In this document: positions 29,849 through 41,799 of the stretch, in pieces
Layout: the number at the start of each line of letters is the position of its first letter
Position numbering within the stretch: position 1 is the first letter of the stretch
DNA from: Tieghemiomyces parasiticus
Taxonomy: Eukaryota > Kickxellomycota > Dimargaritomycetes > Dimargaritales > Dimargaritaceae
Assembly: GCA_027575765.1 (NCBI GenBank)
Contig: JANBPT010000209.1
Location: forward strand, 1 to 56,077
Direction: 5' to 3'
Length of the DNA: 56,077 nucleotides
The notes under the pieces: model-generated
Seen by the model: only the letters and a program-made list of their open reading frames with translations
What the model was told of the DNA's origin: nothing
The model's database searches: none
Program-made: the position numbers and the translations under genes

Positions 29849-31989
29849 GGTGGCGATGAGGGTGGATGAACGGGGACTGCTTGGCTAAAGGCGGGGGGAG
29901 GATAGAATACAAAGTGAAAGGTGGTGAGGATGATGATTATGCTTAAATTGAGAAACGCGGGACTACCAGGTCCTTATGTACAGGTAGGATTTCGTGTTGG
30001 TCAGATAGGGCCGATATACCTTCAAACGTGCAAAGGCCAGCTACTTTGACGGTCTTGATTGGAAATGGCTGGCGCAGGGGCGCACAATGGTGTAATGGGA
30101 TTCATACGGTAGCCAAAACATCATTACCACCAGCTCCCTCAAAGTATTCCCGCCGGCGCCTAGGCGGACAACCATGTTTGGGAGCGGGTCAGCCTTATAC
30201 ATTCAACTATACGCTGTACAGTGGGCAGGACAACAGTCACTTCGGACACTAGGGCCTAACGGGCGATTCTCCCAGCTGCACCTGACTGCACGTAACCTCG
30301 CAAGTAGGCAAGGTACCGCAATGAATTTCGCTAGGTCCGTCACTGCAGTGGCCGGTGTAATATGCCGCCCTGGACACTGTACCCAGGTACGCCACACATA
30401 TGTTGAAGGCACCGAATTTGGTTTCGCGGAGCCAACTATTGTGTTCATCTCTATCTATATTGCGCCCAACACTTCCCCGAGAAGTGTTCCAATGCCCTTC
30501 ATCTGCGTGGCGCCTGCAGAGACGGCCTTCTCGACGCCGTGGAGGGCGTGGGTCAAGAGGATAGCTGTTCAACCTCGAAGCGTTTTGCAGAACACAAGGT
30601 TGGTGAGTTGGTTAGCGATACACTGAAGCACAACGGTGGAAACCTCGTACACAACTTGCCAATGAATTCACGGGCTAAGCTGCGTATCTGTGCCAAGGTA
30701 ACCATGTCGGTACTTTGAAGGGGGGGGTTTTCAGGATTGTAAGCTAATTATATTTCTACCTTACTCAACAGCTTAGCGGTGGATCTTCAGTACGTCCTTC
30801 TGCTTACCTTTGGGGGGGCTAATCTTGGTATTTTTACCTTCCTATCTCGGTCCAACGAGTAAAGGCTTGGGAATGTAATATGTCAACAAGCAACTAACTT
30901 CCTTGAATGGTAGACCACTGGAGCTAGGAATGGTGCGACCAGAAACCAAATCCGACCGGTAGCGGGAGCGAACCCACCCCCCCAGAAAAAGTAGGCATTA
31001 ATCCGCATCGGCCATGCAGAAGGTAGCCTGACCCGTTGCCCAGTCCCCGGCCGTGGCCCTACCTGATAGCGCAAATACGTCTACTTGTCGGATCGGTACC
31101 ACCACGCCTGACGCTGATGTGGCTCTTTTTTCCTTAGCTAATCGGAAGGAACGCAACTTCGCACCGGTTTCTCCGTCCTTGGATATCACTCCATAGCACT
31201 TTGGGCTGTTTAGCGACTATGGTCATGTCACGGATATAGTACAGACGTGGCTCTTGCACTGAGGCTAGCAGCCTGAGCGCCTGACCTTATAGTGCAAGAA
31301 ACCTGGTAGTGTTAGATTTATCAAACCTTCGAGCACGAGCTACGCTTAGGCTAAGCCATTGCCTACGTCGCATTTGGCAATTATAAATATATATCTACTG
31401 TGGCCCCTTTTTAAACCCTATGCTCATCCCATACGTCACACTTACCCAGCGTTACATATGGGCTCTCCCTTTGACCTTTTATGATGAGTGTTTCGAGGCC
31501 ACTGGCCTAAGTGCGGAATACACTGCCAAACTGGCTTCTATTGGCCTCGGTCTTGCCACCCTCCGCCGCTTTATTATCCGCTTTGGTGCGGACTACGGCT
31601 ACACTGAGGATTAACCTCCGGTTCAGCCGTCCATCGGAGGGCACTGCTGAACCCCAACATCGCCATGCTTTGAGCCCTACTAAGAACCATCGTCAATGGC
31701 GATAGGATACAGGACCAACTTTCCGACCTGCCTACTGATAGCAGCCGTCAGGAACAGCACAATGAAGGCAATCAAGCACGGGCCTCGGAGTCCTAATGTA
31801 GCCTAGAGACTAGGGATTTCTAGGATCCAGCCCTGCAACCTCAGCATTTTCTTGACTACAAGGTTAATACCAGCTGTACCGAGGATTCCTTTAATGACTA
31901 TTGCGATCTTTTGAGTGGATATTGGCTGGAATCATATGCATTACACGTCTACGGTGTTACGTGTTCCGATTGCTAACTGAGATATTTAT
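29849..31989. other. Intergenic, 2.1 kb
   Basis: No gene assigned. Two open frames stand out weakly: 30174-30626 (+), which looks like chance, and 31420-31614 (+), listed separately. A G10-like run lies near 30720. Confidence 0.5.
31420..31614 (+). CDS. Short open frame, doubtful
   Basis: 64 codons from ATG, with plausible amphipathic content (LSAEYTAKLASIGLGLATLR). It is preceded by an AT-rich TATAAATATATA stretch (31382-31393), a reasonable core-promoter position. No family recognised and no signal peptide. Could be chance. Confidence 0.25.
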   Translation: MLIPYVTLTQRYIWALPLTFYDECFEATGLSAEYTAKLASIGLGLATLRRFIIRFGADYGYTED

Positions 31990-34021
31990 TTACGCTTGGG
32001 CGACCACGGAATCCGCCTTCTCTTTCTGGTCCTCAACAATGGGGATTGGCTTTACGGCCTTGTAGCCAAAGGCGACGATCAATCCAAGCACCGATGGCAC
32101 GAAAGAAATGAACAGCGCAAGGCGAATGGCCGAGGCATAGCTTTCAACGAAGACAGCGCGGGTGGCGTCATCTACTTCCACGTGGCTGGTACCCGACGAA
32201 GACAGGACGGACAGAATCTCCTCAGTGGTATAATGGAGACCCTGCTGGGTGGTCTTACTCGTCAGGACGTTATTGATGATGGAGCTACCGATCGAGATAC
32301 CAATCACTCCGCCCAATAGGCGCGTGAAATTGATGAAGGCCGTGACCTGGGCGATCATAGAGAACGGCGCCTGCTGCTGGGCAGGAATTACACTCATCTG
32401 GACAGCAAGGCCCACGCCAATGCCGTTTAACACCAAAATGACGGCCATGATCACGCGAGTCGTGTCGGCGCCCACGAGGTAAAAGAGGCCGCAACCGACG
32501 GAACAGAACACCATGCCGATGATGACGATAAGTTTGTAGCAGCCAAAGCGCTCGGTTATGAACCCCGAAGCAATGGCCACTACGTTCAGCGGAACGAGGA
32601 AGGCCAGCAGCTGAACGCCGGCCCCTGTGGCCGAGTAGCCGCGGAGGACTTGGAAGTAGAGTGGTACATAGTAAACGATAAACAAGAGGACCCAGCCCAC
32701 GGCAAATCCAACAATGACCGCGCTGAGCACGTTACGTAAGGCCATGAGCCGGAGGTCGATGAAGGGCTCAGCAGCCACCCGTAACTCGTACCACACAAAC
32801 ACCACCGCAAAGACCACCGAGGCTACCAGAAGGCACACAATCAGCGCCGAGTTCCACGCGTAGTCCTTACCACCCCACTGGATGGCCAGCAGAAATGCCA
32901 CAATACTAACCAGAAAGGCCGCAGCACCCCCGTAGTCGATCCGACGGAGTTTAGACCGGATGGAGCCTTGTGGACTGGGCGTCTTAAGAAGAAACCAGAT
33001 GATGACCAACCCAATTAGACAGAGTGGGACGTTGATGTAGAAATTCCACCGCCAACTGGCCCGGTCTGTTAGGATTCCGCCGACCACGGGACCCAGCACG
33101 CCGGATACCACGTAGAGGGCGCCGAGGTAACCCAGAAACTTTCCGCGTTCCTCCTCGGGAGATAGTTCTGCGGGTTCACCGATGGGGACGGGGGGGGGGC
33201 GAAAGCCGGGGGCATAGCGTCACGTGTTAGACTAAATAGTAGGATGTGATGTCAAGGAAATCGGCAACTAGGAGTTCGAGTAGGCCAACAAGCGCAGTGG
33301 TGCGACACCGAGTAGGCTCTATCTCCCCCCCTCCTTGCAAGGAACTGTACTTACGGGATATGGCAATGAAGGCCAAGGAAATTAAGCCGGCGGCGGCGAT
33401 ACCCGCGACGGTTCGAAACGCGATCAAGAAAGCCATGCTGGGCGACACGGCCTGGAGCACCGATACGACCAAGAAGACCAGGGTGGAAACGAGAAATGTG
33501 AGGCGCAGGCCGAATATATCGGAAAGTTTACCGTAGAGTGGTGAGAAGGCTGTCATGGTGAGGAGATACCCGTTGGCGATCCAAGCCACACTGTCCTGTG
33601 AGCCAAACTGGCCGGCAATGGTGTCCATGGAAGTGGCCACGATGGTCTCATCTAGGGTAGCTGGCAGCATTGTGACCATGACGCCCGCTACGATGATGTA
33701 GAGTTTGGCGCCCGTGAGGGGCTCAAAACCATCGAAGAGGTCGCCTTTGTCGCGGTTAACGGTGGGCAGGTCCTTAGAGTCGTCGGTGCAGGCCACGGTT
33801 GTGCTTCGTGACAAACACAAGTCCGCGGCTCGGTCCGCAGGCTCATTCGTGTCAGCACTATGCCCTGCGTCGACCTGTGCGACCGCCGTAGTGGGGCGGC
33901 CATGGTCGTCGTTGTTGTCGTTGCTGTGAACCGAGATACTACGTAGGGTACAGCTGCTGCTCAAAGGCTCCGTGGAAGCCGGGTGGACCGCGGTGTACTT
34001 GTGAGTAGTGGGCTGGGCCAT
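31990..34021 (-). CDS. MFS exporter, DHA2 (14-TMS drug:H+ antiporter) family
   Basis: Two exons: 34021-33355 and 33167-31990, 614 residues, joined by a 187-base phase-1 intron (GTAAGT...CGCAG). A cytosolic N-terminal tail of about 100 residues, polar and disordered, precedes the first helix. Family motifs: LDETIVATSMDTIAGQFG (motif D1-like, end of helix 1), YGKLSDIFGLR (motif A), SGVLGPVVGG (motif C, antiporter signature). About 14 hydrophobic helices follow, with WRWNFYINVPL in the expected place after motif C. Known role of the family: proton-driven export of toxic compounds, amino acids or secondary metabolites across plasma or vacuolar membrane; the substrate cannot be read here. The intron contains a G/C homopolymer (33190-33199). 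Confidence 0.92.
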
Positions 34022-35937
34022 GATTTGCGGGGCTTGTATAGAATGCTCTATAATGATTCAGTGGAGAGTCGCAGGTTTTATGCAGACAGGAGGGATAATA
34101 TAGGCGGGGCCGCTAAAGGGGCCCTTTAGATCTTATGTGTCGGAACGCGGTAGTGAGCATGCAGTAGACAATACAAGTGAGTATATGCAGGGTGCTGGGT
34201 ATATGCAAGAAATTGATGTGTAAGTCAGTATGCACTGCGAAATAGGGCAAGCAACGAGCAGACAACGGACGCCGGCCGGTCGGGAAACTGGCCAAGCGTA
34301 GCAAGCAATTAGGCACTAGCTGTGTAGCGTCAAGTGCCAAAAAAAAAGAACGTAGGCAAGGAAGGAGAGCGCGGCCACCGGGGTGGAGTGGCATAGAAGA
34401 GGAGACTAACGATGGCACCGTCGACAATGGATCTGGGTCCGGGGTATTTATAGTAGAGGATGGGTACTGTGTGATCGGTGGGTAGTATACCAGGAATAGT
34501 CCCCGACCGTCTGGGGGAAGATGGACCGGCCGAAAAGGATTAATCTAATCCAGGCGGGGATAATAAAATAAAAAAAGAACACTGGCTCACGAAAAAAATA
34601 GACCGGCAACGGGCAGGTTGAGGCAATCAATAGCACCTTGCGTACCCATGTAACCCCAAGGTTCCCCGGGTGGCGAGGGACGGACTGTGAGCTGGCGTGG
34701 AAAGGATGGACACGACCCCACTGTCCGCCGGCTGGTGGTTGGCTGAGCATCGTACCGATGCGGAGGGGCGGGGGCAACGAGAGCCTGTAGTATGTAACCA
34801 TATGGGGTAACCCACGATACAAGAATTGTGGGAGTAGGCTGGGGAAGGGAGGGAAGGAGGGGAGGAGGAGAGGCCAGTGGCGTAGTGTTGTCGAAAGAGA
34901 CCTACCCGGTCGAGTAGTCAACGTCAAGCGATGAAACGCCAAGGACCTACATTAAGGGCAACAACAAAGGAGGCAAGCGGTGAACACCGCCGCGCGCTGG
35001 GGACGCGGGTCGGTGGTCAACGGTAAAAAGGTCTTATTGAGTCCCTCCCCGGGGCGCGTATAGTTAGGTAGCACTTCAATTGCACCCAACGTACCAGTAA
35101 CGAGCTCTTTGCCACATCGGCGTGCAGATGCGGCTGTTGACTCCAAGGGTATTCATGGACGGCTGATCCCAAAATCACATCGAATCCCGCTACCGGCCCT
35201 GAGGCTTCGTCCCTCTGACCGGCACGATCTGTTAGGCGTCAGCTCGCATTCTCCGCCGCTTCATGACCGCTGGTGTGCCAGCCCCCAACCTCAATGTCAC
35301 CGCCAGGTTAGCGTGCCTTGTCGGCGATCAGTGGCTACCGATGGGTTTTACTTGGTTGGTGGCGTATGAAAAAAAGAAACCCCCGAAGGACGGCACGATG
35401 CTAGCTAATCGAATTCGACCCCACACTTCCGTCATGATGGGTTTCCTACAGGTGTAATATGGCCCGGGAACATTTACTTGCAACTTTGCTCGTGATTTTA
35501 AGTCGCCATTTCCACCGCCGCCGCGGCATCCACTACGCGCAGAGCCCTGCAGCGCAGCTGAAAAGATTGTTGGGGGGTATTTCCGCATTGCCCATGATGG
35601 CTTCGTAAGGTTTTATGAGGTTGGTTGAAGTGTGTAGTGGGGGAAGGGGTTCGAGATTTAGTGGGTAGAATGGAGGTGCATGGTTATAACCATTTTTTGA
35701 AGTATCTGGCACTGGTGGGAACTGTACCTGTAGCTGTCAACCAGCCAATGCGTCATAGGCGGGAGAGGGGAGGCATAAAATATTAAATTACATGAATTGA
35801 TACACGGAGTGAAAACTTAAATTGTCAGCGGTTGAAGAGGAACGGTAGAGGCATAACACACGTACACAATTATCGTACAAGTGGAGAAGACGCAGGAGAA
35901 ACATGAATCCTGATGATGATGAAGGAAGTGGGTAACA
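34022..35937. other. Intergenic, 1.9 kb, MFS promoter and regulator 3' flank
   Basis: A minus-strand TATAAAT-like site lies at 34445-34452, 425 bases upstream of the MFS start. No gene recognised; 34448-34942 (-) and 35109-35588 open frames have no coding character. Confidence 0.5.
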
Positions 35938-38139
35938 TTAGGGGTCCTCTGTTTCCAAAGCCTGTGAACCATCGGACAAAAACTTTAGCGTCAGACAGTC
36001 ACAGGCCTCGCCGGTGGGGTCCCGCTGGCACTGCTGGATAGCGTGGATGGCAAAGTCACTGGTTTTCCACATACGTCGCATGGTAGCCAGAAACTGCAGA
36101 ATTTCCTCAACGAACTCGGTCGCCCACGCCGCCTTGTGGGGGCCAGTGGCGGCCTGGTGACCCAACGCAATGCACGCCACGGCCGTCGTGTGGAGCGCCC
36201 CGAGACAAAAGGCAAACTGAAACATCGCCGGGATGATGGGTGATTTGGCCAGTAAGGTACGTAAATTATGGAGGCTGTCCCAACAGTGGCTACGGCTCTG
36301 GCGTAAAATAGCGGCCAGCTCGGACGAGCTGAGATCTGCGGCGGTATCGTCCGCGTCGAAGTACCCCGCCGTCCGACCCTCGTGAAGGGCCGCCACCAAG
36401 TTACGCACGTCGGCCTCGTAGGGGTAGTTCAGAAGGAGCCGGGTGACGTAGTATAGGGTCCAGAGATAGAAGTGGTCGCCATCCGGGAGCCCACTATACA
36501 AATGGACCCTCGACGAAAACGTGACGCACGGGACAGCGGGAAAGTGGATGCCATAGGTCGCGTGCCACTCGTCTAGGCGCTGATTAAGCGGGGCCCAGGT
36601 GCGGAGCCAGTGCGCCGGGTCGTGGCGCCGACGGTCGCGCATGCCGGCCACCTCGTGCACGATGAGTTTGAGCACGACGAAGGACGCGCCCGGGTTATGT
36701 AACCCCCGGGTGCGGAGAAGGTAGGTGGGGTAATCTAGGGTGGTGTGGATCGGCGCTTTCGGGTCGCAGATGGCAGCCTCGGTCGCGGCCTCGAACGCCG
36801 ACCGGTCAACTGGCAGTCTCACGTAGATTTCGTCGGTGCGGAGAATGGATGGCTGGCCGAGCAGCAGGGCCGCGGCAGCGTCCTGACCGAATGCCGACCA
36901 CCACATGACCCGAAGGGTCTCGCGGGCTAATGGATCGTGCACGCGGGTCGCGTCCCAGGAGCCGGCCGACATGGCTAGGGGTGGCGGGTGCGGGTGGTCG
37001 AGTAGGTGTAGTCGCCAGAATTGAAACTTGCGCAGGATGGCCGATTCCAACGCGAAGGCGGTGTGCGGGGCGCCTTCGCTTACGGTGTAGCCGCTGACCA
37101 ACAACAGGACCATGGCCGTGTCGAGCCGGCCGTCGACGGCGTTGTCTAGGAGTGAAGCGGCCAATCGTCGGTAGTAGATCTGGCTAGCCGTTGTGGTGTC
37201 GATGCGTTGGAACAGTGGATGGTCGGAGAGGTGGGTGTATAGGCACGCAAAGCACAGTATCAAGTTTTCCGACATGACTCCGAGCCTCCGCCGTTCCAGC
37301 AGCCGTCCGTAATGGATCTGCCGGTGGGTTGGATAGAAGAACGTGCAAAATGAGTGTTGGTGGTGGTCTAGAATGTGCGAGTGGAATAGCAGGTCGCTGG
37401 GCAGGACCAGGGTCCGAGTGCGCAGGAGGACTCCGTCCACGTCGGCGTCGTTGTCCTGGGGCCCCTGATCTGGGGGGCTGCTCGGCGAGCTCTGTACGGG
37501 CTCATGGGGGTCGGATAGGGGAGTGGTGGACTTTCCCAACATCTGCGCGGGGGATGCGGGCGTTGGTAAGGATAGCGGAGAAGCCGGGGTTTTTTCGACA
37601 TCCTCAAAGCCTAATAGGTGGCGTCGCCAGGTCCTATCGAACATGTCGATTGCCTTACCCGGGGAGCATACTGGCGAGAGCCAGTTCGTGTCGGGCGCCG
37701 TCGGGCTGTGGTCGGGTGACACCATGCCGATGTGTGTCGGCAAGGGCCGTATCGGCTGCGGGGTCGAGGCGGCCGCCGCTATGCGCAAAGGCTGGCCTGC
37801 CGCACTGGCTTCTGCGGCGGGGTTCGAGAAATAGGTGCCCCGTTGGGCCGCGAAGCGTATTACCACGGGCCGGACCGGCTGGGTAGTTGGGGGTCGACCG
37901 GTCGGTGGTAGGGTGGCCCGGCCGGGGCCGGTGGTGGCTAACCGGTCCTTCTGCGCGGAGGTCGGCGTGTACGAGCACTCCTGGTCTCGGCCTATACACG
38001 TTGAGCAGTGGGGCTGCCGACGGTCGCACTTGAGTTTGCGCCGTCGGCAAAACTCGCAGGACTGCTCGGCGCGGACGGGTACGGGTGTGACAAGCGGCCG
38101 GATGGGAACCTTGAGGGGGTCCTGCTTTGAAGGTGGCAT
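35938..38139 (-). CDS. Zn2Cys6 fungal transcription factor
   Basis: Single exon, 733 residues, ATG at 38139. The N-terminal binuclear zinc cluster has Cys at 28, 31, 38, 45, 48 and 55, an exact C-x2-C-x6-C-x6-C-x2-C-x6-C spacing, with basic RRRKLKCDRRQ inside. The next 150 residues are Pro/Ser/Thr-rich and disordered. The central and C-terminal part is helical and contains the fungal-specific regulatory domain (RETLRVMWWSAFGQDAA, YVRLP). Known role: nuclear DNA-binding regulator, usually recognising CGG-containing sites. It lies 1.9 kb upstream of, and on the same strand as, the MFS exporter, so co-regulation is possible. Which genes it controls is not visible. Confidence 0.93.
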   Translation of the reverse strand: MPPSKQDPLKVPIRPLVTPVPVRAEQSCEFCRRRKLKCDRRQPHCSTCIGRDQECSYTPTSAQKDRLATTGPGRATLPPTGRPPTTQPVRPVVIRFAAQRGTYFSNPAAEASAAGQPLRIAAAASTPQPIRPLPTHIGMVSPDHSPTAPDTNWLSPVCSPGKAIDMFDRTWRRHLLGFEDVEKTPASPLSLPTPASPAQMLGKSTTPLSDPHEPVQSSPSSPPDQGPQDNDADVDGVLLRTRTLVLPSDLLFHSHILDHHQHSFCTFFYPTHRQIHYGRLLERRRLGVMSENLILCFACLYTHLSDHPLFQRIDTTTASQIYYRRLAASLLDNAVDGRLDTAMVLLLVSGYTVSEGAPHTAFALESAILRKFQFWRLHLLDHPHPPPLAMSAGSWDATRVHDPLARETLRVMWWSAFGQDAAAALLLGQPSILRTDEIYVRLPVDRSAFEAATEAAICDPKAPIHTTLDYPTYLLRTRGLHNPGASFVVLKLIVHEVAGMRDRRRHDPAHWLRTWAPLNQRLDEWHATYGIHFPAVPCVTFSSRVHLYSGLPDGDHFYLWTLYYVTRLLLNYPYEADVRNLVAALHEGRTAGYFDADDTAADLSSSELAAILRQSRSHCWDSLHNLRTLLAKSPIIPAMFQFAFCLGALHTTAVACIALGHQAATGPHKAAWATEFVEEILQFLATMRRMWKTSDFAIHAIQQCQRDPTGEACDCLTLKFLSDGSQALETEDP

Positions 38140-40038
38140 GGCTGTGGGTGGCGCCAGAGGTTTGGCGTAGCGGGAAACTGGACTTGCGAAAGGCGCGGTC
38201 CGTACACAACGTCGAGTATGTGAAGGAGAGAAGGCGGGTCGTCACGAGTACACGTATGGCTGAAAGGAAGTCGCTTACAAGGGAAGCGAGTAGGGTAATT
38301 TACCCGCAATAAAAAAAAATATTGAATGCCGAAGTGGAGGTAGGGGTCGGTTTGGCTATGGTGTACAGGCGAGGACTATGGGGCGATGGAATGCGGGGGT
38401 CGTAAGGGGTTTAAACTCAGTTAAGCGGTATCGTCAAGGTAAAGCGAGGATACGCATCTTCAGCAATGGGCGCCGTTTGAAAGAAATGCAACCCCCCGGA
38501 CAAAGGCGTGCGAAGGAATTGGGGGCAAGAGTGAAAAAAAGACTAGCCTTGTACAAAGTAGACGAATAGTATTTGTTCGGGTTCTGGGCCAACAACAAGG
38601 CCGCTAAAGTTACCCGGTGGTCAACAATAAAACCCTCGCACACAGATTCTCTAGGAAATTCAGGAGGCACACGGGAGCGAGGGCAAAAGACCTTTTAGTC
38701 CTACGGGCCAATCCTCTCTCTCCCCGTTTTGGTTGGACGCTTGGACACGAGGGAGAGCTCGAATTGGATATGCCGGAGTAGGGGGTAGCGGGAAGACCGG
38801 AGCCGTAGTGCGCGCCAGTCCTATTGGACCCGGGGCGGGGGGGGGGCTCACGCTTAGCGATGGGGCCCGCCAAGTTCTCCTCACCTCTTGCCTGACCCTC
38901 ATCCATCTTCTAGAACTTCTAAACCCTAGATAGGAGGACTTCGGATGGTCCAGCCCATGGCTCAATGGAGCCGCTCGAACCCATCAGTGGACAGTGCCTC
39001 AGCGGCGTGTACCTTTCGAGGCAGACTTGGCGGATATGCAAAGGAGTATCGGCGGCAGCCTGGGAAGGGGCATCGGCAGTGGCGGTATGGGGATATTTCG
39101 AGAAATCGCCGTCCTTGTCCAGGTAGATCCGTAGCTGTTAGTTGCCTATCGTCCACACTCCATGGGCCCGAAATGGATAAGGCCGCAAAGCGTTGCTGGA
39201 AGAGGGCAGCGCATGGGATGAGAAGCCAACCTGCCCACTAGCCTATTGCAACGGCGGACTGCTGTACTGGTAGGAACGCAATTCGGCATAGCACTGGGGA
39301 AAGGGATCCGGGAAAGCGTGTCACAGGGCAACCGGTTCGCAGGGTTTTGGTATGTGTCTGGCCCGGCTTGATGGCATGACGGCCATTGTGGCTGATCGTA
39401 ACAGGTAATACCTGAAATTGACAATTGGAGAGGCCCGACGGCGGCGTCGCACACGTAGTTCTTTTATTGCATGGTGCATAGGGCAATTGGTCTTTTAGGG
39501 ACAGGGCAGGTGGCACAGCATTTGAGCTGTATTGAGATCGTGTCTACGTTCTCTCGGGTGAGTACGGGTTATGACTACGGCTTAGAGGGCACAGCAATGA
39601 CGGCCCACACGGGCACCTGCGTACCATTAGGGAGTGGCAAGCCTGTTCTGCCACTCCTCGCTCGCTGGGATTTCGCACCTCTAATAAAAGTGAAAATAAG
39701 TACAGGGGGGCTTAAACTCAGGGGCTCGCCCATCTACCTTCGGTATGAAAGCTAGACGTCGGGCTGTTGAGGGCCGTGCGTTCGTCTCAGGAGAATCTGA
39801 GACCGTCAGCCCAAATTTAGGCCCTAGGCCCGTGAAAGAGGTTAGCAGTCCCAGTTACCTTAAAAGTTACAGTTTGCGAAGCGGGGTACCGTTAGCACGG
39901 CATCGGTGAGCTTACCAACAGCGACGTGTCCATGCTTTCCTGCACCTAGCTGCGCCCCCCCCCTGTTATATCTCTCTTTCAGCCTATGATCGTTATTGGT
40001 ATCTTCATCCTATTCTTTCCTGCCGTGAGCCCTAGACG
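38140..40038. other. Intergenic, 1.9 kb, divergent promoter region
   Basis: Between the zinc-cluster gene and the LPMO-like gene. A G10 run at 38837-38846. A pyrimidine-rich leader with a CTTTCAG site (39979-39985) lies just before the LPMO-like ATG and could be a 5' UTR intron end. No gene recognised. Confidence 0.5.
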
Positions 40039-40887
40039 ATGCGTGCTGACCTTTCTGCGTGGCACCGTTGCCTGGGCAGCCGGTTAAGGCCATGGCTTGC
40101 GATTACCGTCGTACTGTTGACCTTCTTTACCGCTGCCTTCTCTCACATGAAACCCATTTACCCTTGCCCGCGCGGTTCCGCCCTCCCAAAGTGCGGCTAT
40201 CCCTACCCAGACTACTCTCTCAGCTCACCCATCTCCAAGGACGGGATTCCACACGCCCCGCTCTGCCACCACAAGCTCCCTTACGCAAGCCCGGTCGCCG
40301 AGTTCCTCGCGGGCGAGACGATTAATATGGAGTTCGACCCGGAAGGCGCCCCGCACGGCGGCGGTCACTGTGAGTTCTCCCTTTCCTACGACGGAGGCAG
40401 CACCTTCATTTCCATCCTAACCATCCTTCGCACTTGTTTTCAAGACGGCTTCGTGGTTGACGTGCCCATCCCACAGACGGCCCCCGCTTCCAACCAAGTG
40501 GTTTTGGCGTGGACGTGGGTCAACGCCGTTGGGAACCGCGAGTTTTACATGACATGCTCGGATATCGCCATCATGGGGGCCCCCCGTGGGATGCTGACCG
40601 GGCCGGTCATGTTGACTCCGAATTACGGCGACGGGCCGGCCATCCCGGAGTTCTCCACGGGTGACGACGGGAGTGGCTATTACAAGGAGCGAAAGGATAC
40701 AGTGGTCTACATCCCACCGGAAACGGATGTGGCCGAGAAAGGAATGGACGAGGTGAAGGTGAACAACTCGACCGACCCCGGCCGGGTAAACAGCTCGAGG
40801 AGTGCCGTCAATGACGCTTCCGCGGGACCGCAGTCGGAGGAAATGGCGTCTACCCGGCTATCAGCCGGGACTGCACCACGTCGATGA
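40039..40887 (+). CDS. Secreted LPMO-like copper protein
   Basis: Single exon, 282 residues. The hydrophobic signal (AITVVLLTFFTAAFS) ends directly before His36 (HMKPIYP), so cleavage would leave an N-terminal His, the first ligand of the copper histidine brace. Second ligand candidates are in HGGGHCEFSLSYDGG (His106, His110). The conserved WTWVNAVGNREFYMTCSD block with a Tyr170 axial candidate follows. These blocks match fungal lytic polysaccharide monooxygenase-like proteins that oxidise chitin or cellulose outside the cell; some relatives (X325/BIM1 type) bind copper without cleaving sugar. The C-terminal 80 residues are polar and disordered, without a clear GPI signal. I cannot separate active LPMO from a copper-binding relative by reading alone. 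Confidence 0.8.
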   Translation: MRADLSAWHRCLGSRLRPWLAITVVLLTFFTAAFSHMKPIYPCPRGSALPKCGYPYPDYSLSSPISKDGIPHAPLCHHKLPYASPVAEFLAGETINMEFDPEGAPHGGGHCEFSLSYDGGSTFISILTILRTCFQDGFVVDVPIPQTAPASNQVVLAWTWVNAVGNREFYMTCSDIAIMGAPRGMLTGPVMLTPNYGDGPAIPEFSTGDDGSGYYKERKDTVVYIPPETDVAEKGMDEVKVNNSTDPGRVNSSRSAVNDASAGPQSEEMASTRLSAGTAPRR

Positions 40888-41799
40888 CCAACAAATAGGT
40901 TGGACTGTGACTCCCAGGCAGATCCGTGGTCCGGCTGAATTAATCAAGGTGCTACCTCACCTGTTAGTTATCCAGCACAGGATACACTCAATAAATAATT
41001 ACAATATTAAATGTTAAGCATGTGTATTGGTAAACCTATCCAACGATGACTGCGGTGGACGTCTACGATTACTATCCATATATCACCTCACTACCTCTTA
41101 GGCCGGTTGTTTACAGAATGATCACGAGAAGAAATTCGCTGTGCCAGCGACCTGTCATCAAGGCAGTCAAGCAAAGAGGCGACAGACACAGCACGGACGC
41201 GGGTGTTTACAGTGGCCTACCCCACAGTCGGGAGACCGTGTGGATGCCTTCTGAGGCTTGCGAACAAGATGCCTCTACGGATTTTCGAAATACCAATTTA
41301 GTAACCTTGCAGCCAAGGGGCGTGACTTCCGCGGTGCTCCCGCCACCGTCCCTCGGTTCTTAAACAGAGAAATAGTGCATTTTTTTGTGACGTGTAAGGC
41401 GCGGGGCGATATTCAGGTCTTACCAGCAAATGTATACACACTCCTGACAAATCAGAGTTAAGTGTGGAGTGGGGGGGGGGAAGGTTGGATGGAGGAAGGA
41501 AGTGTAGAAGCAGTCGCTTGGCATGGGCGGGAAGAGTGCAACCTCGATCGACCCTGGGGGCAGGTAACGGCCCATACCCTCTGCTTTGCAGCGGCAAAGC
41601 CTGCGACGGGCTCGTTGGGATTCCCCGGACTAAGGGTACCGGGCACCGTCACAGACTTACCTCCGCCCGCTCATCCCCCTACCTCCACCGTGTTTCCACT
41701 GCCGTTTCTCCTACCATTCGCAAGCGTTACCCGCTCGGGACCTATACCTACTACCTTCCCTCCAGTTAGAAGATCCCATACCGGAACTGTTGACTCAGC
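40888..41799. other. Intergenic, 0.9 kb
   Basis: 3' flank of the LPMO-like gene and promoter of DTD1. A G9 run near 41471. No gene recognised. Confidence 0.55.

Noticed and set aside
30174..30626. 150-codon plus-strand frame
   Set aside because: Equally long frames exist on the opposite strand here; looks like chance.
30940..31040. tRNA-like B-box (GGTTCGCTCCC on the minus strand)
   Set aside because: The T-arm stem does not pair and no A-box or acceptor stem is found at proper spacing.
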